Source: Panorpa germanica
Taxonomy: Eukaryota; Arthropoda; Insecta; Mecoptera; Panorpidae
Assembly (NCBI GenBank): GCA_963678705.1
Contig: OY783215.1
Coordinates: 14,737,740-14,801,739 of the forward strand
Direction of reading: 5' to 3'
DNA: 64,000 bases
A model generated the notes under the pieces. That model worked only from the letters and a program-made list of their open reading frames with translations, was not told where the DNA came from and did no database searches. The first letter of the stretch is position 1; each line of letters starts with the position of its first letter. The translations under genes were made by a program, and so were the position numbers. Below, piece by piece: positions 10,358 through 21,750 of this stretch.

Positions 10358-12273
10358 ATGAATATTGATATGGAGTCCGTTAATATTAAAAACATAATTT
10401 CGGACTGGGTGAAATTATGCCGAATATGTTTAACGGATCAAGCTGTTTTATTTCCTGTTTTTAATATAGTGGAGTTAGATGAGCAGTACAATATGAGATA
10501 TTGTGAAATGCTAAATACGTGCTCGACCATTAAAGTATATATATTAAAGTATATATTCAATAAAATTATGTGATCATTTTTCAAACCTGTAAATAATTTA
10601 TTCACATGTCTAATATATAGGATCTATATACTATCTAATTCCACACAATTTTACAAGTCAAATAGTCTTTAAGACATGTCATGTGATGTTCTCAGTTGTA
10701 AAACGCTTAAGATTTTATTTCAATGCAAGTTTAATTTTTAGGTGTCTTCTAATGACAATTTCCCGCAATTAATTTGCTCATTATGTATTACACATATGCG
10801 CCATGCCCTAGAGTTCAGAATGAAATGCCAGTCTTCCGAAATGTTATTAAAAGAATTACTTCATAAAAAAAATGGTAAGAATCTTCTGCAAGAGTTTCCG
10901 ATTTTGTTCATGAGTATCATTTCTATTCATGTCTTTAAAACTACTATCTGGGTAGCTGTTTAAGAAATACTGAAATATATCATTGAAATCAAAATAATTT
11001 GGTTAATTGAAATTCTAAATATGGTATTCAATTTACTCTTATAGATTTAAATACAGTCATAAAATGTGAAGTAATTGAAGTAGTTGAAGTAAAAGAAGCT
11101 TCTGCTGAAACAGAGTATCTGCACTTAGTTGAAGCAAAATTTGTTCCTGAAGTCGATGAAGAAGAAAACACAAAGGTCAAATCAAATCCAATATTACCTA
11201 CGAAAAAAGAAAATATAGAATCAAATAGTATTATCTTAAAGAAAGTGCATAGCTGTCCAATATGTGAAGAATCCTGCAGTTATAGAGAACTACAATCACA
11301 CAAGAAAACACATCCTAATACATGCTGGAGATGTAATATTAATTTTAAAAGAGTAGAAGAATATAAAGAGCATTTGAAGGAACATAGAAAAAATAACTGC
11401 TCTGAATGTGGAAAGGTTTTAAAAAACAAAGAATTTTGTTGTTTACAAAAAAGGAAACCAGTACGGACCATATTAAACTCATCATCAAGGATTAAGAAAG
11501 TGCATTCTTGTCCAATATGCCATAAATCCTACAAATACATAGAACTATTAGCCCATAAGAAAACTCATCTCAATACATGTTGGAAATGTAACATTAACTT
11601 CAAAAGCGCTGAAGAACATGAGGAACATTTCAAAGAGCATGAGGAAAATGTGTGCTCTGAATGTGGGAAAGTTTTTAGAAACAAACGCAGGTGTAACCTT
11701 CACAAAATAATTCACGCCAAGGACAAATGTTTGTGTACAATTTGCGGAAAGAAATTTAACAGTCTTACTAATTTGGCTGCTCATCATCGAAAGCATACTG
11801 CAGAGCCTAAAAGATACGCGTGTAGTTATTGTGGTAAAAAGTTTACAGGGTGGTCTGGGCGCAGAAATCACATTAGGAATCATCATACGTTGGAAAAACC
11901 ATTTGCATGTGAGGTTTGTGATAAACGTTTTGCAGAAAAAAGACACTTAGTAGGTCACTTGCGTACTCATACCAATGAAAAGCCGTTTGCTTGTACAATG
12001 TGTGACGCAAAATTCAATCAGATCTCTTCATTAAATAGACACATGTTTAAACATACTGGTGAAAAACGAGTGTTTTGCACAGTCTGCAATAAAGGGTTTG
12101 TTACGAATCATAATTTAAAAGTACATATGGTTACGCACACTGCAGGAAAGAACTTCGTTTGTTCTGTGTGCAACAAAGGGTTTTCACAAGCACATGTCCT
12201 GCGGACTCATATGAACACACATGCAGACAATGCATGCACCAGGAAGACAAACGTTGATGGAACTGCTTCTTAA
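10358..12273 (+). CDS. ZAD C2H2 zinc-finger protein, array gene 5
   Basis: 512-aa paralogue. Exons 10358-10534, 10742-10874 and 11045-12273. The start ATG at 10358 is set by alignment; an upstream in-frame extension exists but has no counterpart in the other genes. ZAD cysteines are conserved. There are twelve finger units, unit 3 (CSECGKVLKNKEFCC) lacking histidines. The linker between the last two fingers is TAGK rather than TGEK, which could weaken the fixed finger-finger geometry seen in the other copies. Long intron 1 (207 bp). Closest to gene 6 in units 4-9, for example NKRRCNLHKIIH in unit 6. Confidence 0.9.
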
Positions 12274-12873
12274 TATTAAAATGTCTAGCACAATTCCTTT
12301 TTACAATCTTAGTTTGGTCTTTTGTATGTGTATATTATAATTGATGAAATATAATATAAATATATTGAATATTTTAACCTACTGTTTATTATCAAGTACA
12401 TTTCAATTTGTATCGCTCTTTTAATATGTTGTAACAAATATCTTTGTATTTGATTTAAACTAAGTGAGTACAACCAGAAAAAAATTAAGATGGTTTCTTA
12501 TAAGGCGATATAATCAGAGACACCAAATTTTTAAATAAAGAAACATGAAAAAATCTCGGGTTAATAATATGCAGAACATTAGAAGTCATCATGAATTCAC
12601 ATCAACGAAATTCGAAACGAGACTTACTTTGCCTCGGGGTATTAAATAATTTTTTGTAATTATAATTAAGTCCCAACTTTGGTTTCTAAACGAAAGGCGA
12701 ATTTTCCTAATTTCATTCTGAACGCTATCCTAGAGCTTGTAACAGTATGAAGTTTACGTTAAACAGTTCTTGGCATAATGTTTTGTTCTGACATCTGTCA
12801 TTATTGTGAGATAATGTGAAATATTTATTAATTGTTTTAGTTATTATAAGAAGATAAGAAATATATTTTAACA
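12274..12873 (+). promoter_or_regulatory. Intergenic region and promoter of ZAD gene 6
   Basis: 3' flank of gene 5, then the TTCTGAACGC box at about 12716, an AACAGTATGAAG block, and ATCTGTCATTA near 12793. The spacing to the ATG at 12874 is close to that of genes 1, 2 and 7. Confidence 0.45.
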
Positions 12874-14808
12874 ATGGATACTGATATGCAGTCAATTAAT
12901 ATTGAAAATATAATTTCGAACTGGGAGAAATTATGCCGAATATGTTTAACGGACCAAGCAATTTTATTTCCTGTTTTTAGTATAGTTGAGTTAGATGAGC
13001 AGTACAATATGAGTTATTGTGAAATGCTAAATACCTGCTCCACTCTTAAAGTATATATTTTTTAAGTAATAAAATCTCTATCAGTTTTCAAAACTATAAA
13101 TAATTCATGTATCTAATAGATAAATCTATTAGCTAATGGTGGTACATTTGCTATCTAATTCTTCACCATTCCACAAGTCAAATAGTTTTGAGAATTGTAA
13201 TTTGATTTTGTCAGACATAAGGCGTATAATACCTTCTTTAAATGCAAATTTAATTTTTAGGCATCGTCTAATGACAATTTCCCGCAATTAATATGCTCAT
13301 TATGTATTACACATATGCGCCATGCCCTAGAGTTCAGAATAAAATGCCAATCTTCCGAAATGATATTAACTGAATTACTTCACAAAAAAAATGGTAAGAT
13401 TGTCCTGTATGTGTCCCCAAATTTATTAGTAAAGAGCCAGAAAATGGAACCAACTTTCTCTGGTGATTAATTTTAGTATCAGTTGAACTGAAGGTACTAT
13501 CTGGCTGTAGTTTGGCAATTTCTAAAATATAGCTTTAGATTATTTAGATTTTAATTATTTGAAATGTTACTTATTTTTACAGATTTAAATACAGTTATAA
13601 AATGTGAAGTAGTTGAAGAACAAGAAACCTCTACAGAAACTGATGTAGAGTATATGTACCTAGTTGAAACGAAATTTGTTACTGACGTAGACGAAAAAGA
13701 AAGCCCAAAAGACAATTCAAATTCTATATTACCTACGAAGCAAGAAAATTTAGAGTCAAATAATATTATCTTAAAAAAAGTGCATAGCTGTCCAATATGC
13801 CAAGAATCCTGCAGTTATAGAGAACTACAATCACACAAGAAAACACATCCTAATACATGCTGGAGATGTAACATTAATTTTAAAAGTATAGAAGAATATA
13901 AAGAGCATTTGAAAGAACATGTGAAAAATGTGTGTCCTGAATGCGGAAAAGTTTTAAAAAACAGGGAAGTGTGTTGTGCTCAAAAAGAAAGTCCTGTTAG
14001 AAGCAAATTAAATTCTGTATTATCAAGGATTGAAAAAGTGCATATCTGCCCAATATGCCATAAATCCTACAAATATAAAGAACTATTGGCCCATAAAAAA
14101 ACACATCTCAATACATGTTGGAAATGTAACATTAACTTTAAAAGCGCTGAAGAACATAAAGAACATTTCAAAGAGCATGAGGAAAATGTGTGCTCTGAAT
14201 GTGGGAAAGTTTTTAGAAACAAACGCAGATGTAACCTTCATAAAATAATTCACGCTAAGGACAAATGTTTGTGTACAATTTGTGGAAAAAAATACAGTGA
14301 TCCTGCTAATTTGGCTGCTCATCATCGATCTCATACTGAAGAACCCAAAAGATACGTTTGTAGTTATTGTGGCAAAAAGTTTACAGGCTCGTCAGGGCGC
14401 AGAAATCACATCAGGAATCATCACACGTTGGAAAAACCATTTGCTTGTGAAGTTTGTGATAAACGTTTTGCAGATAAAAGACACTTTGCAGGCCACTTGC
14501 GTACTCATACCAATGAAAAGCCGTTTGCTTGTACAATGTGTGAAGCAAAATTCAATCAATTGTCGTCATTAAATAGGCACACGTTGAAACACACGGGAGA
14601 AAAACGAGTCTTTTGTGAAGTCTGCAATAAAGGCTTTGTTACAAATTATAATTTAAAAGTACACATGGTGACGCATACTGGAGAAAAGAACTTTGTTTGT
14701 TCTGTGTGCAACAAAGGGTTTTCACAAGCACATGTTCTGCGGACTCATATGAACACACATTCAGAGAATGCATGCACCAGGAAAACGGATGTCGATGGAA
14801 CTCCTTGA
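12874..14808 (+). CDS. ZAD C2H2 zinc-finger protein, array gene 6
   Basis: 511-aa paralogue. Exons 12874-13050, 13261-13393 and 13583-14808. Exon 2 begins GCA (Ala) where all other copies have GTG (Val). The ZAD is intact. There are twelve finger units, unit 3 (CPECGKVLKNREVCC) lacking histidines. The finger 10 helix ends NRHTLKH instead of the usual NRHMFKH, and finger 11 reads CEVC instead of CTVC. Long intron 1 (210 bp). Codon usage and base composition match the other copies. Confidence 0.9.
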
Positions 14809-15290
14809 CAATCTTTTTAACATATGCATATCCTTATATTCAATTATAATGTCTTGCAGAATATCTTGTTCCAATATTGGTTTGTAATATAAATTTATTG
14901 AATATGGAAAGTTACTGAGTATTTTTATCAAGTATGTTAATATATTCTAACAAATATAATAGAGACGAAGCAATCGGTTTTAAATCTATTTGTATTATTA
15001 TATTTATTATCCGAATATTTTAATTTCTTTTTGTAGCATAATAAGTATTATGTTAATCTAAAACTTTTGTACTCTTTTTGATTAAATGTTATTTATCAAA
15101 AATGAAATCAAAGTTATATATTCATTCTGAACGCCATCCAATATATTTTAGTTATTTAAATTAATTTGCTTCATCTGTTGTTTACTTCACATAATGTTTA
15201 TTTTTTGATATCTGTCATTATATGTTGTGAAACGAATATTTTATTACATTGATATATAGTTTAGTAGAGCACGGCAAAAATATTTTGACA
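14809..15290 (+). promoter_or_regulatory. Intergenic region and promoter of ZAD gene 7
   Basis: Short 3' flank of gene 6 followed by TTCTGAACGCCATCCA at about 15124 and ATCTGTCATTA near 15208, the cleanest match to the array promoter pattern. Nothing else recognised. Confidence 0.45.
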
Positions 15291-17191
15291 ATGGATTCTG
15301 ATGTGCATACAATTAATATTGAAAAGATAATTTTGAACTGGGAGAAATTATGCCGAATATGTTTAACGGATCAAGCGGTTTTATTTCCTGTTTTTAATCT
15401 AGATGAATTAGATGAACAATACAATATGAGTTTCTGTGAAATGGTAAATACCTGCTCGACGCTTAAAGTATGTATTTTTTAAATAACAGAATACGTTATC
15501 ATTTTTCTAAACTATATCTAATATATAAATCTATTAGCTATCTAATGGAGATAAATTTACTATATAATTCATTACTATTTTACAAGTTAAATAGCTATTA
15601 TAGCTGTCATATATTTTACTCGCATATTATGCACATAATATTTTCTTTCAATGCAAGTTTAATTTCTAGGTGTCGTCTAATGACCATTTGCCACAGTTAA
15701 TTTGCTCATTATGTATTACACATATGCGACACGCATTAGAATTCAGAATGAAATGCCAGTCTTCCGAAATGATATTAACAGAAATACTTCATAAAAAGAA
15801 TGGTAAGGGTCTTCAAATTTGTTGTCTAACTAGCCATATTAAGATATAGAAAGGGGGTTGACTTTGTTTGGGTACTTATGAAATATTAAATATATAATGA
15901 AAATAATGTAATTTATTGAAATCCCAAATTATATATTCCATTTTTTGTTACAGATTTAAAAACAGTCATAAAATGTGAAATAATTGAAGTAGTTGAAGTA
16001 CAAGAAGCATCTGCAGAACCAGATGCAGAGTATCCGTTCCTAGCTGAATCGAAATGTGTTACTGAAGTCAATCAACAGGAAAACCCGAAGAACAAATCAA
16101 TTCCAATGTTATCTATGAAGAAAGAAAATATAGAATCAAAAAGTGTTATCTTAAAGAAAATGCATACTTGTCCAATATGCCAAGAATCCTGCAGTTATAG
16201 AGAACTGCAATCACACAAGAAAACACATCCTAATACATGCTGGAAATGTAACATTAATTTTAGAAGAGCGGAAGAATATAAAGAGCATTTGAAGGAACAT
16301 GAAGAAAATGTCTGCTCTGAATGTGGTAAAGTTTTAAAAAACAAAGAGATGTGTTGTTCACACAAAAGGAAACCAGTAAGAAAAATAATAAGTTCTACGT
16401 TATCAAGGATTAAAAGAGTTCATACTTGCCCAATATGCCATAAATCATATAAATTCAAAGAACTATTGGCCCATAAGAAAACCCATCTCAATACATGCTG
16501 GATATGTAACATTAGTTTTAAGAACGCTGAAGAACATACAGAGCATTTCAAAGAACACGAGGAAAATGTGTGCTCTGAATGTGGTAAAGTTTTTGCAAAC
16601 AAAAGATTGTGTAAACAACACAAAAAAAATATTCACGCCAAAGACAAATATTTGTGTTCGATTTGTGGAAAGGAATACAGTGATCTTGCTAATTTGAACG
16701 CACATCTTCGAAGGCATAACAGAGAGAAGAGATATGAGTGTAATTATTGTGGTAAAAAGTTTACATATTGGTCTACGCGCAGGTATCACATTAGGAATCA
16801 TCACACTTTGGAAAAGCCATTTGCTTGTGATATTTGTGATAAGCAGTTTGCACAAAAAAAGAATTTAGTAGGTCACTTGCGTTATCACTCCGATGAAAAA
16901 CCGTTTGCTTGTACAGTGTGTGATGCAAAGTTCAAAGAAAAGTCACCGTTAAATAGGCACATGTTTAAACATACAGGAGAAAAACGAGTGTTTTGTAAAG
17001 TCTGCAATAAAGGGTTTGTTACAAATTATAATTTAAAAGTACACATGGTGACTCATACTGGAGAAAAGAACTTTGTTTGTTCTGTGTGCAACAAAGGGTT
17101 TTCACAAGCACATGTTCTGCGCACTCATATGAACACACATTCAGACAATGCATGCACCAGGAAGACGGAGATTGATACGACGACGCTGTGA
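15291..17191 (+). CDS. ZAD C2H2 zinc-finger protein, array gene 7, frameshifted at the start of exon 3
   Basis: Exons 15291-15467, 15670-15802 and 15955-17191 by comparison with the paralogues. At 15957-15964 the other genes read TTAAATACA but this copy reads TTAAAACA, one base short. Continuous translation therefore gives ZAD plus a few residues and a stop (D-L-K-Q-S-stop). From about 15956 a second frame is open to the stop at 17191 and encodes a complete set of twelve fingers, unit 3 again with CC in place of histidines and unit 6 with an extra Lys (KQHKKNIH). Without the shift the protein would be about 509 aa. No alternative acceptor that repairs the frame is visible. It is either a very recent pseudogene, a ZAD-only product, or an assembly error. 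Confidence 0.8.
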
Positions 17192-18205
17192 TACTCTTTT
17201 AGGCCTTTGCATTTTCTCATATTTAATTATAATTTCTTGCAAGATACCTTCTTCCAATCTTAGGTTTGTCTTTTCTATTTGTATATTATAATTCAAATAT
17301 AACATAAATGTATTCAACATTTAAAATTACTGAATTTATTATTAAGTATATTTCAAGTTGTTTCACTCTTTCAATATGTTCTAATAAATTTTTTTAAGTT
17401 GCGTACTATAAGCTTTTATAAAGTTTTCTCGCAACGCAAATTTTTCAGAGATGCCGAATCTTAAATTCACGAAACATTGAATAATATGTATTTCATTTCA
17501 AGTCATAATGAGTTCACATGAACGAAATTCATTGATAAAAGTAAAATATCCCACATCTCGAAACCTAGATCTGGTCGCTTTGATAAATACGAATGGAGGC
17601 AAAGGAATCTGGTAACAAATACATTTTTATTATTATGTTTAATACCCGAATATTTTAGTTTCTTTTTGTAATATACTTTATCCTATTCATATCTCATTTT
17701 CTATAAAGCAGAATTCTCAATATAAAATTATGATTATGATATTCTGAACGCCATCTGAAAGAATGTACCATGATGTACCAGTTGAAGGTGTTGTAAGTAT
17801 TATCTCTGGATTAAACTTTTGCTTTTGTTTTATACCATGCTGGTTACTTTAGATTATCTCTCATTATTACAGGGGACCCCCAGGGGCCATCACTTAAAAT
17901 AAAACACTTAGATACGGAAGAAACCGACTCTGCTTGTGAAGGGATCAAAGATAATATATACTGGAAAACACCGCTTTTAGCGACACCAAGGGATTCTATG
18001 AACTAAAATTGAAACGTTTGAAAGCTAACCTTAAAACTATTATGGCTATTTGCAATCATTTTTGTGTTCGTAAGTGTCCGTAAGTGTTTATAAAGTAAAT
18101 ACGGAAATCTTTATATAAAAGAAAATTAATAATCCAATTAAATATATCAAACAATTAGTTGACTCTTTTAACATATTCGTAAATTTCAAGTATAATAATA
18201 TAGTA
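17192..18205 (+). other. End of the ZAD array with an orphan promoter-like remnant; 5' region of POP7
   Basis: About 17192-17560 is the 3' flank of gene 7 and resembles the flanks of other copies. At 17740-17871 the array promoter pattern recurs (ATTCTGAACGCCATCTGAAA, then GTTGAAGGTGTTG, then ATCTCTCATTATT) but no ZAD exon follows. Homology stops at about 17871, just before GGGGACCCCCAGGGGCC. 17880-18205 has no recognised feature and should contain the POP7 promoter and 5' UTR. Confidence 0.5.
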
Positions 18206-18786
18206 ATGGCGGACACTCAATCAGATGTTGCAGCAAATCGAGAAATTCAGAAGAATAAACAACGTCGAAATACAAATAATTATTCATTAAAAAAAAGAAC
18301 GGTAACAAAATTATCGCGACAGGAGAATGACATTTACTTTACAAATAAAAGCAGCTATCAGGTAAGAATCGTCATTATTTTATAAAGTTCAAATATGTGT
18401 TATTGTATTGTAGCTGTCATTTTTATTATTTAGTTCCAGCGTCAAAAATGCATAAAGATCTTGGAACCTGGTGATAAAGATGTGGTTTTACATGCTCTAG
18501 GAGCTTCAATTACTCGTTGTTTAAACTTAGCTCTTGATATTCGAGAATACTATTCAGGAACCTCTGAATTTGAGGTTAATACATCAACAGTTAATTTAAC
18601 AGGTTAGTACTTATATTATACTTAAGTTTTATTTTGTAATTGAGTCAATTTTTGTGTAAAGAGCTCTCTTTGTTTTTAGATGACCTAGAACCACTTACGG
18701 ATGAATTAGATTTTGCCACGCAGAAGCGTCAGAATAGTGCCGTTCACATTAGAATTTATCGCACAGGATCAATTGTTCAACGATAA
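18206..18786 (+). CDS. POP7: Ribonuclease P/MRP protein subunit p20 (POP7/Rpp20)
   Basis: 143-aa Alba-family subunit of RNase P and RNase MRP, which in animals pairs with Rpp25 to bind the P3 domain of the RNA; nuclear/nucleolar, tRNA 5' and rRNA processing. Exons 18206-18361, 18434-18602 and 18680-18786, GT-AG, total 432 nt. Recognition rests on the family hallmarks: a basic N-terminus with a RQENDIYFTNK-type start, GASITRCLNLALDI (the Alba loop and helix), VNTSTVNL, DDLEPLTDELDF, and the C-terminal RQNSAVHIRIYR. Length is near the human protein's 140 aa. Its stop lies 6 bp before the TMEM203 ATG, with no room for a separate promoter, so both may share one transcript. Confidence 0.88.
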
Positions 18787-18792
18787 AGTGAA

Positions 18793-19197
18793 ATGTTTTT
18801 TACTTTATTAGAGATTGTTCAGTGGTTAGGATTAACAATATTTGAAATTTGGGTTAACCTCTTATCAATTACATTATTTACTATATTATTAGCTCTACAA
18901 ATTTCCACTGATGAGTCTGAGTGGTGGATTACATTTTCTCCTTTATTTGCATGCGATTTATTGAATTGTTATTTCTGTGTTATTGTTTTTATCAGAATGT
19001 ATTTAGAAGGAACACACAGACCAGCACTTCTTAGAGCTTGCTGGAGTTCTGTCCTCTTAGTACTTACTAGTGTGTTTAAATATTTGTTGTGCAAAAAACT
19101 TTCAAGTCAGACTGGTCTAGAGTATAGTGAAGTGTTTGCACCAATGTTCATTCTACTTCAGCTTATAGCTGTGAGGGCTTGCCAGTTGAACCAATAA
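18793..19197 (+). CDS. TMEM203: Transmembrane protein 203 (TMEM203)
   Basis: 134-aa multi-pass membrane protein, single exon. It matches the TMEM203 family from end to end: N-terminal LLEIVQWLGLTIFEIWVNLL, the central loop ESEWWITFSPLFACDLLN, then YLEGTHRPALLRACWS, KYLLCKKLSSQTGLEYSE and the C-terminal PMFILLQLIAVRACQLNQ. Four hydrophobic segments fit the known topology. In vertebrates TMEM203 is an ER protein that affects calcium stores and interacts with STING-pathway components; the role in insects is less clear. The start follows the POP7 stop by 6 bp. An AATAAATAAA-like signal at about 19252-19262 would serve as the poly(A) site for a joint transcript. Confidence 0.9.
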   Translation: MFFTLLEIVQWLGLTIFEIWVNLLSITLFTILLALQISTDESEWWITFSPLFACDLLNCYFCVIVFIRMYLEGTHRPALLRACWSSVLLVLTSVFKYLLCKKLSSQTGLEYSEVFAPMFILLQLIAVRACQLNQ

Positions 19198-19558
19198 ACT
19201 CAACATTTTTATGATAAATGTAAATTGAGATGAGAACTAACCATTTTACTAAATAATAAATAAATATATTATAAAATTATAAGTTTTTATTTAATAACGT
19301 AACTCAAGTATACTTTCAAGTTGTGTTTGAAGGACAAATATAAATTATCTACTGAGTTCTACTAAGATTTTATGTAACATAAATTATTTTAATGTCTTAT
19401 ATAAATTAAAGAATAAAGCTTAAATTATTCATATATCTACAATATATAAAAGATTTCATTTTTATAAAAAAGTTAAGCTATTATGAGTAACTAGTTATTG
19501 CAAGTTAAAAAAAAAAGTAGATTTTTATTTAAGGCGCGTCGGTTGTCCACAATTATAT
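19198..19558. other. Convergent 3' ends of TMEM203 and Dbp80
   Basis: This AT-rich gap holds the 3' UTR of TMEM203, with AATAATAAATAAAT near 19252, and the 3' UTR of the minus-strand Dbp80. No other gene or repeat recognised. Confidence 0.5.
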
Positions 19559-21750
19559 CTAGGAGCCTATCTTTTCTATTTCCTCGGCATCTTCGGTATC
19601 CAAATATTGTATTTTTCGTCCAAAATGGGATTCTATATCTTTACAAATTTGCATTGCTGCTGGACTGTCCACCAAGTTAATAGCAATACCAGATTTACCT
19701 AAAATGAGAAATACAATTGTCTTAAATAAAATTGTTTTTTTTTTTTTAAGTTTCCCTGAATTGGATTCTTACCGAAGCGTCCAGTTCTGCCTATTCTATG
19801 TAAATATGTTTCAAAATCCGCTTTTCTTTCTAAATCAATTGGTAGATCAAAGTTAACAACAATCGTAACTTGTTCAACATCAATACCTGTAAAAAAAAAA
19901 AAAATTGCATATAATGTGCAAATATTTTTGAAAAATATGAGAAGTAAAGGACTATATATATATATTATACCTCTAGATAACACATTTGTAGTAATGAGAA
20001 CCTTTTCCATTCCTGAGCGGAATCTGTCCAAAACATTAATTCGCTGTTCGACAGAAAGTTCACCAGATAGAACTGCTACAGAGTGACCATCTTTAGTCAT
20101 TTTCTGTGCTAGCCACGATGCTGTTTTACGAGTCTAAAATTAAAAAAAAGACAAATTATATACATGTGTTAGTTTCATTTAATGATTTAAAATGTATTGC
20201 ACTAACATGGCAGAATATAATGGCTTGTCCAATAGTTACTACTCCATATATATTTGTTATTGCTGCGTATTTATCATTAACACTTTGACACTTTACGTAA
20301 TATTGCTTAATATTATCAAGTGTTTCTTCCTCACGTAATAATCTTATAATTAGTGGATTTGGAACGATCATTTCCGCAAACTCCATGATAGCGGAATCAT
20401 AAGTAGCCGAAAATAAAAGCATTTGGCAATTCTTGGAAAGTTGTCTAAAAATAAGGTAAATATTATTTACGAATTCCATACATTTTTATTGAATTTCAGT
20501 TTGTTTTACTTGTGTAGTCGAATGCATTGATCTTGATGCCCTTGGGTCGCTATCATGACATCAGCTTCATCTAACACAAACACTGTAATCTTCGACATAT
20601 CAAAGAGCTTAAATTTAAGGCCCCAATCCATCATTTTTCCAGGAGTACCAATAAGAATATGATCAGTCAATTGAGTATTTCGAGAAACTAGAATAAATAT
20701 AAATAAGTTTTTTGTAAATTATGATGAATTACTTTCCATTATTGTATCGCCCATTACTTGCTTCTCCTCGAACAACATATTTAATCTTGATATCAGGACA
20801 GAACTGACTCATTTTGGCTGCAACTTCTCCTGTTTGAATAGCTAGTTCATAAGTAGGGGAAAGACAAATCACCTATTATAAAAGAAAATTTAACATTATA
20901 TACATACATAGAATTATATACACAAATGTATATATAAAAATTACCTGAGGATAGTCTTTACTAATGTCAACACGACTTAACATTGCGATTACAAATGCTG
21001 CTGTCTTTCCAGTTCCACTTTGTGACTGGGCTATCATATTTTGGGGTGGATCAGCTAGCAAAGCAGGCAGAGCAGTTTCCTGTTCAATTACATAAGTACA
21101 ATTTGAAACTGAATTATAAACAAATTAAATAATAAATTTAGAATTAAAAAAAAACCTGAATTTTAGAAGGAACATTGAATCCCATAGCGAAGACCCCGCG
21201 GTAAACATCTTCGCGTCTTAAAAGAGAAATATAGAACATACGTTTTAAAAAGTAACTGCAGTGCTCATATTTGAATTAAATCTTTCATAACCAAAACTTA
21301 CAAATGTAAATTCTTAAAATTTTTGCATGAATACAGTGGCGAGTTTGGATCTTGTCTATGAATTTCTACTTCTGCTGCTTGGTCAGCGACAAGTCCTTTA
21401 CGAATAATTTTTTGGAGAAGAGACAATTCTGCTTTGCTGAAATGGTAATGTTCAACATTAAGTTGAGAATTCGTGGAGAAACAGTTTCATTTTGGTACTT
21501 AATATTGAAAACTAAGATATAAAAGAACCTTTGTGTATCAGGTGCGTCAGAATCTGAGCTTTGTGATTCGTTGGGATCATGATTTTCTGCATCTCTGTGT
21601 TGAAGGTGTACATTATTAACCTAAAATAACATAAGTTCAAGTTTATTCTATTCTTCCCTTTATCAATTGTTTAGTTGTATAATTGTTAACCTTTGTTGTA
21701 ATTTCTATCTCATCGGCAGAGCGCCCCCAATCCGTTTTAGTAGTAGCCAT
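19559..21750 (-). CDS. Dbp80: DEAD-box ATP-dependent RNA helicase Dbp80 (DDX19/Dbp5 orthologue)
   Basis: Acts at the cytoplasmic face of the nuclear pore to remodel mRNPs during mRNA export. Eleven exons on the minus strand: 21691-21750, 21529-21620, 21302-21436, 21156-21216, 20945-21080, 20758-20872, 20510-20687, 20207-20444, 19971-20133, 19773-19886 and 19559-19698. In order: GFNVPSKIQ (Q motif), [11 protein letters not shown] (Walker A), PTYELA, IGTPG, VLDEAD (motif II), LLFSAT (motif III), [15 protein letters not shown] (motif VI). Corrected length about 456 aa, as in DDX19. In exon 5 the run of four A (+ strand) at 21060-21063 is one base longer than the frame allows: ETALPA is followed by a frameshift before LADPPQN. 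Since this gene is single-copy and otherwise perfect, an assembly error is likeliest. Confidence 0.9.
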
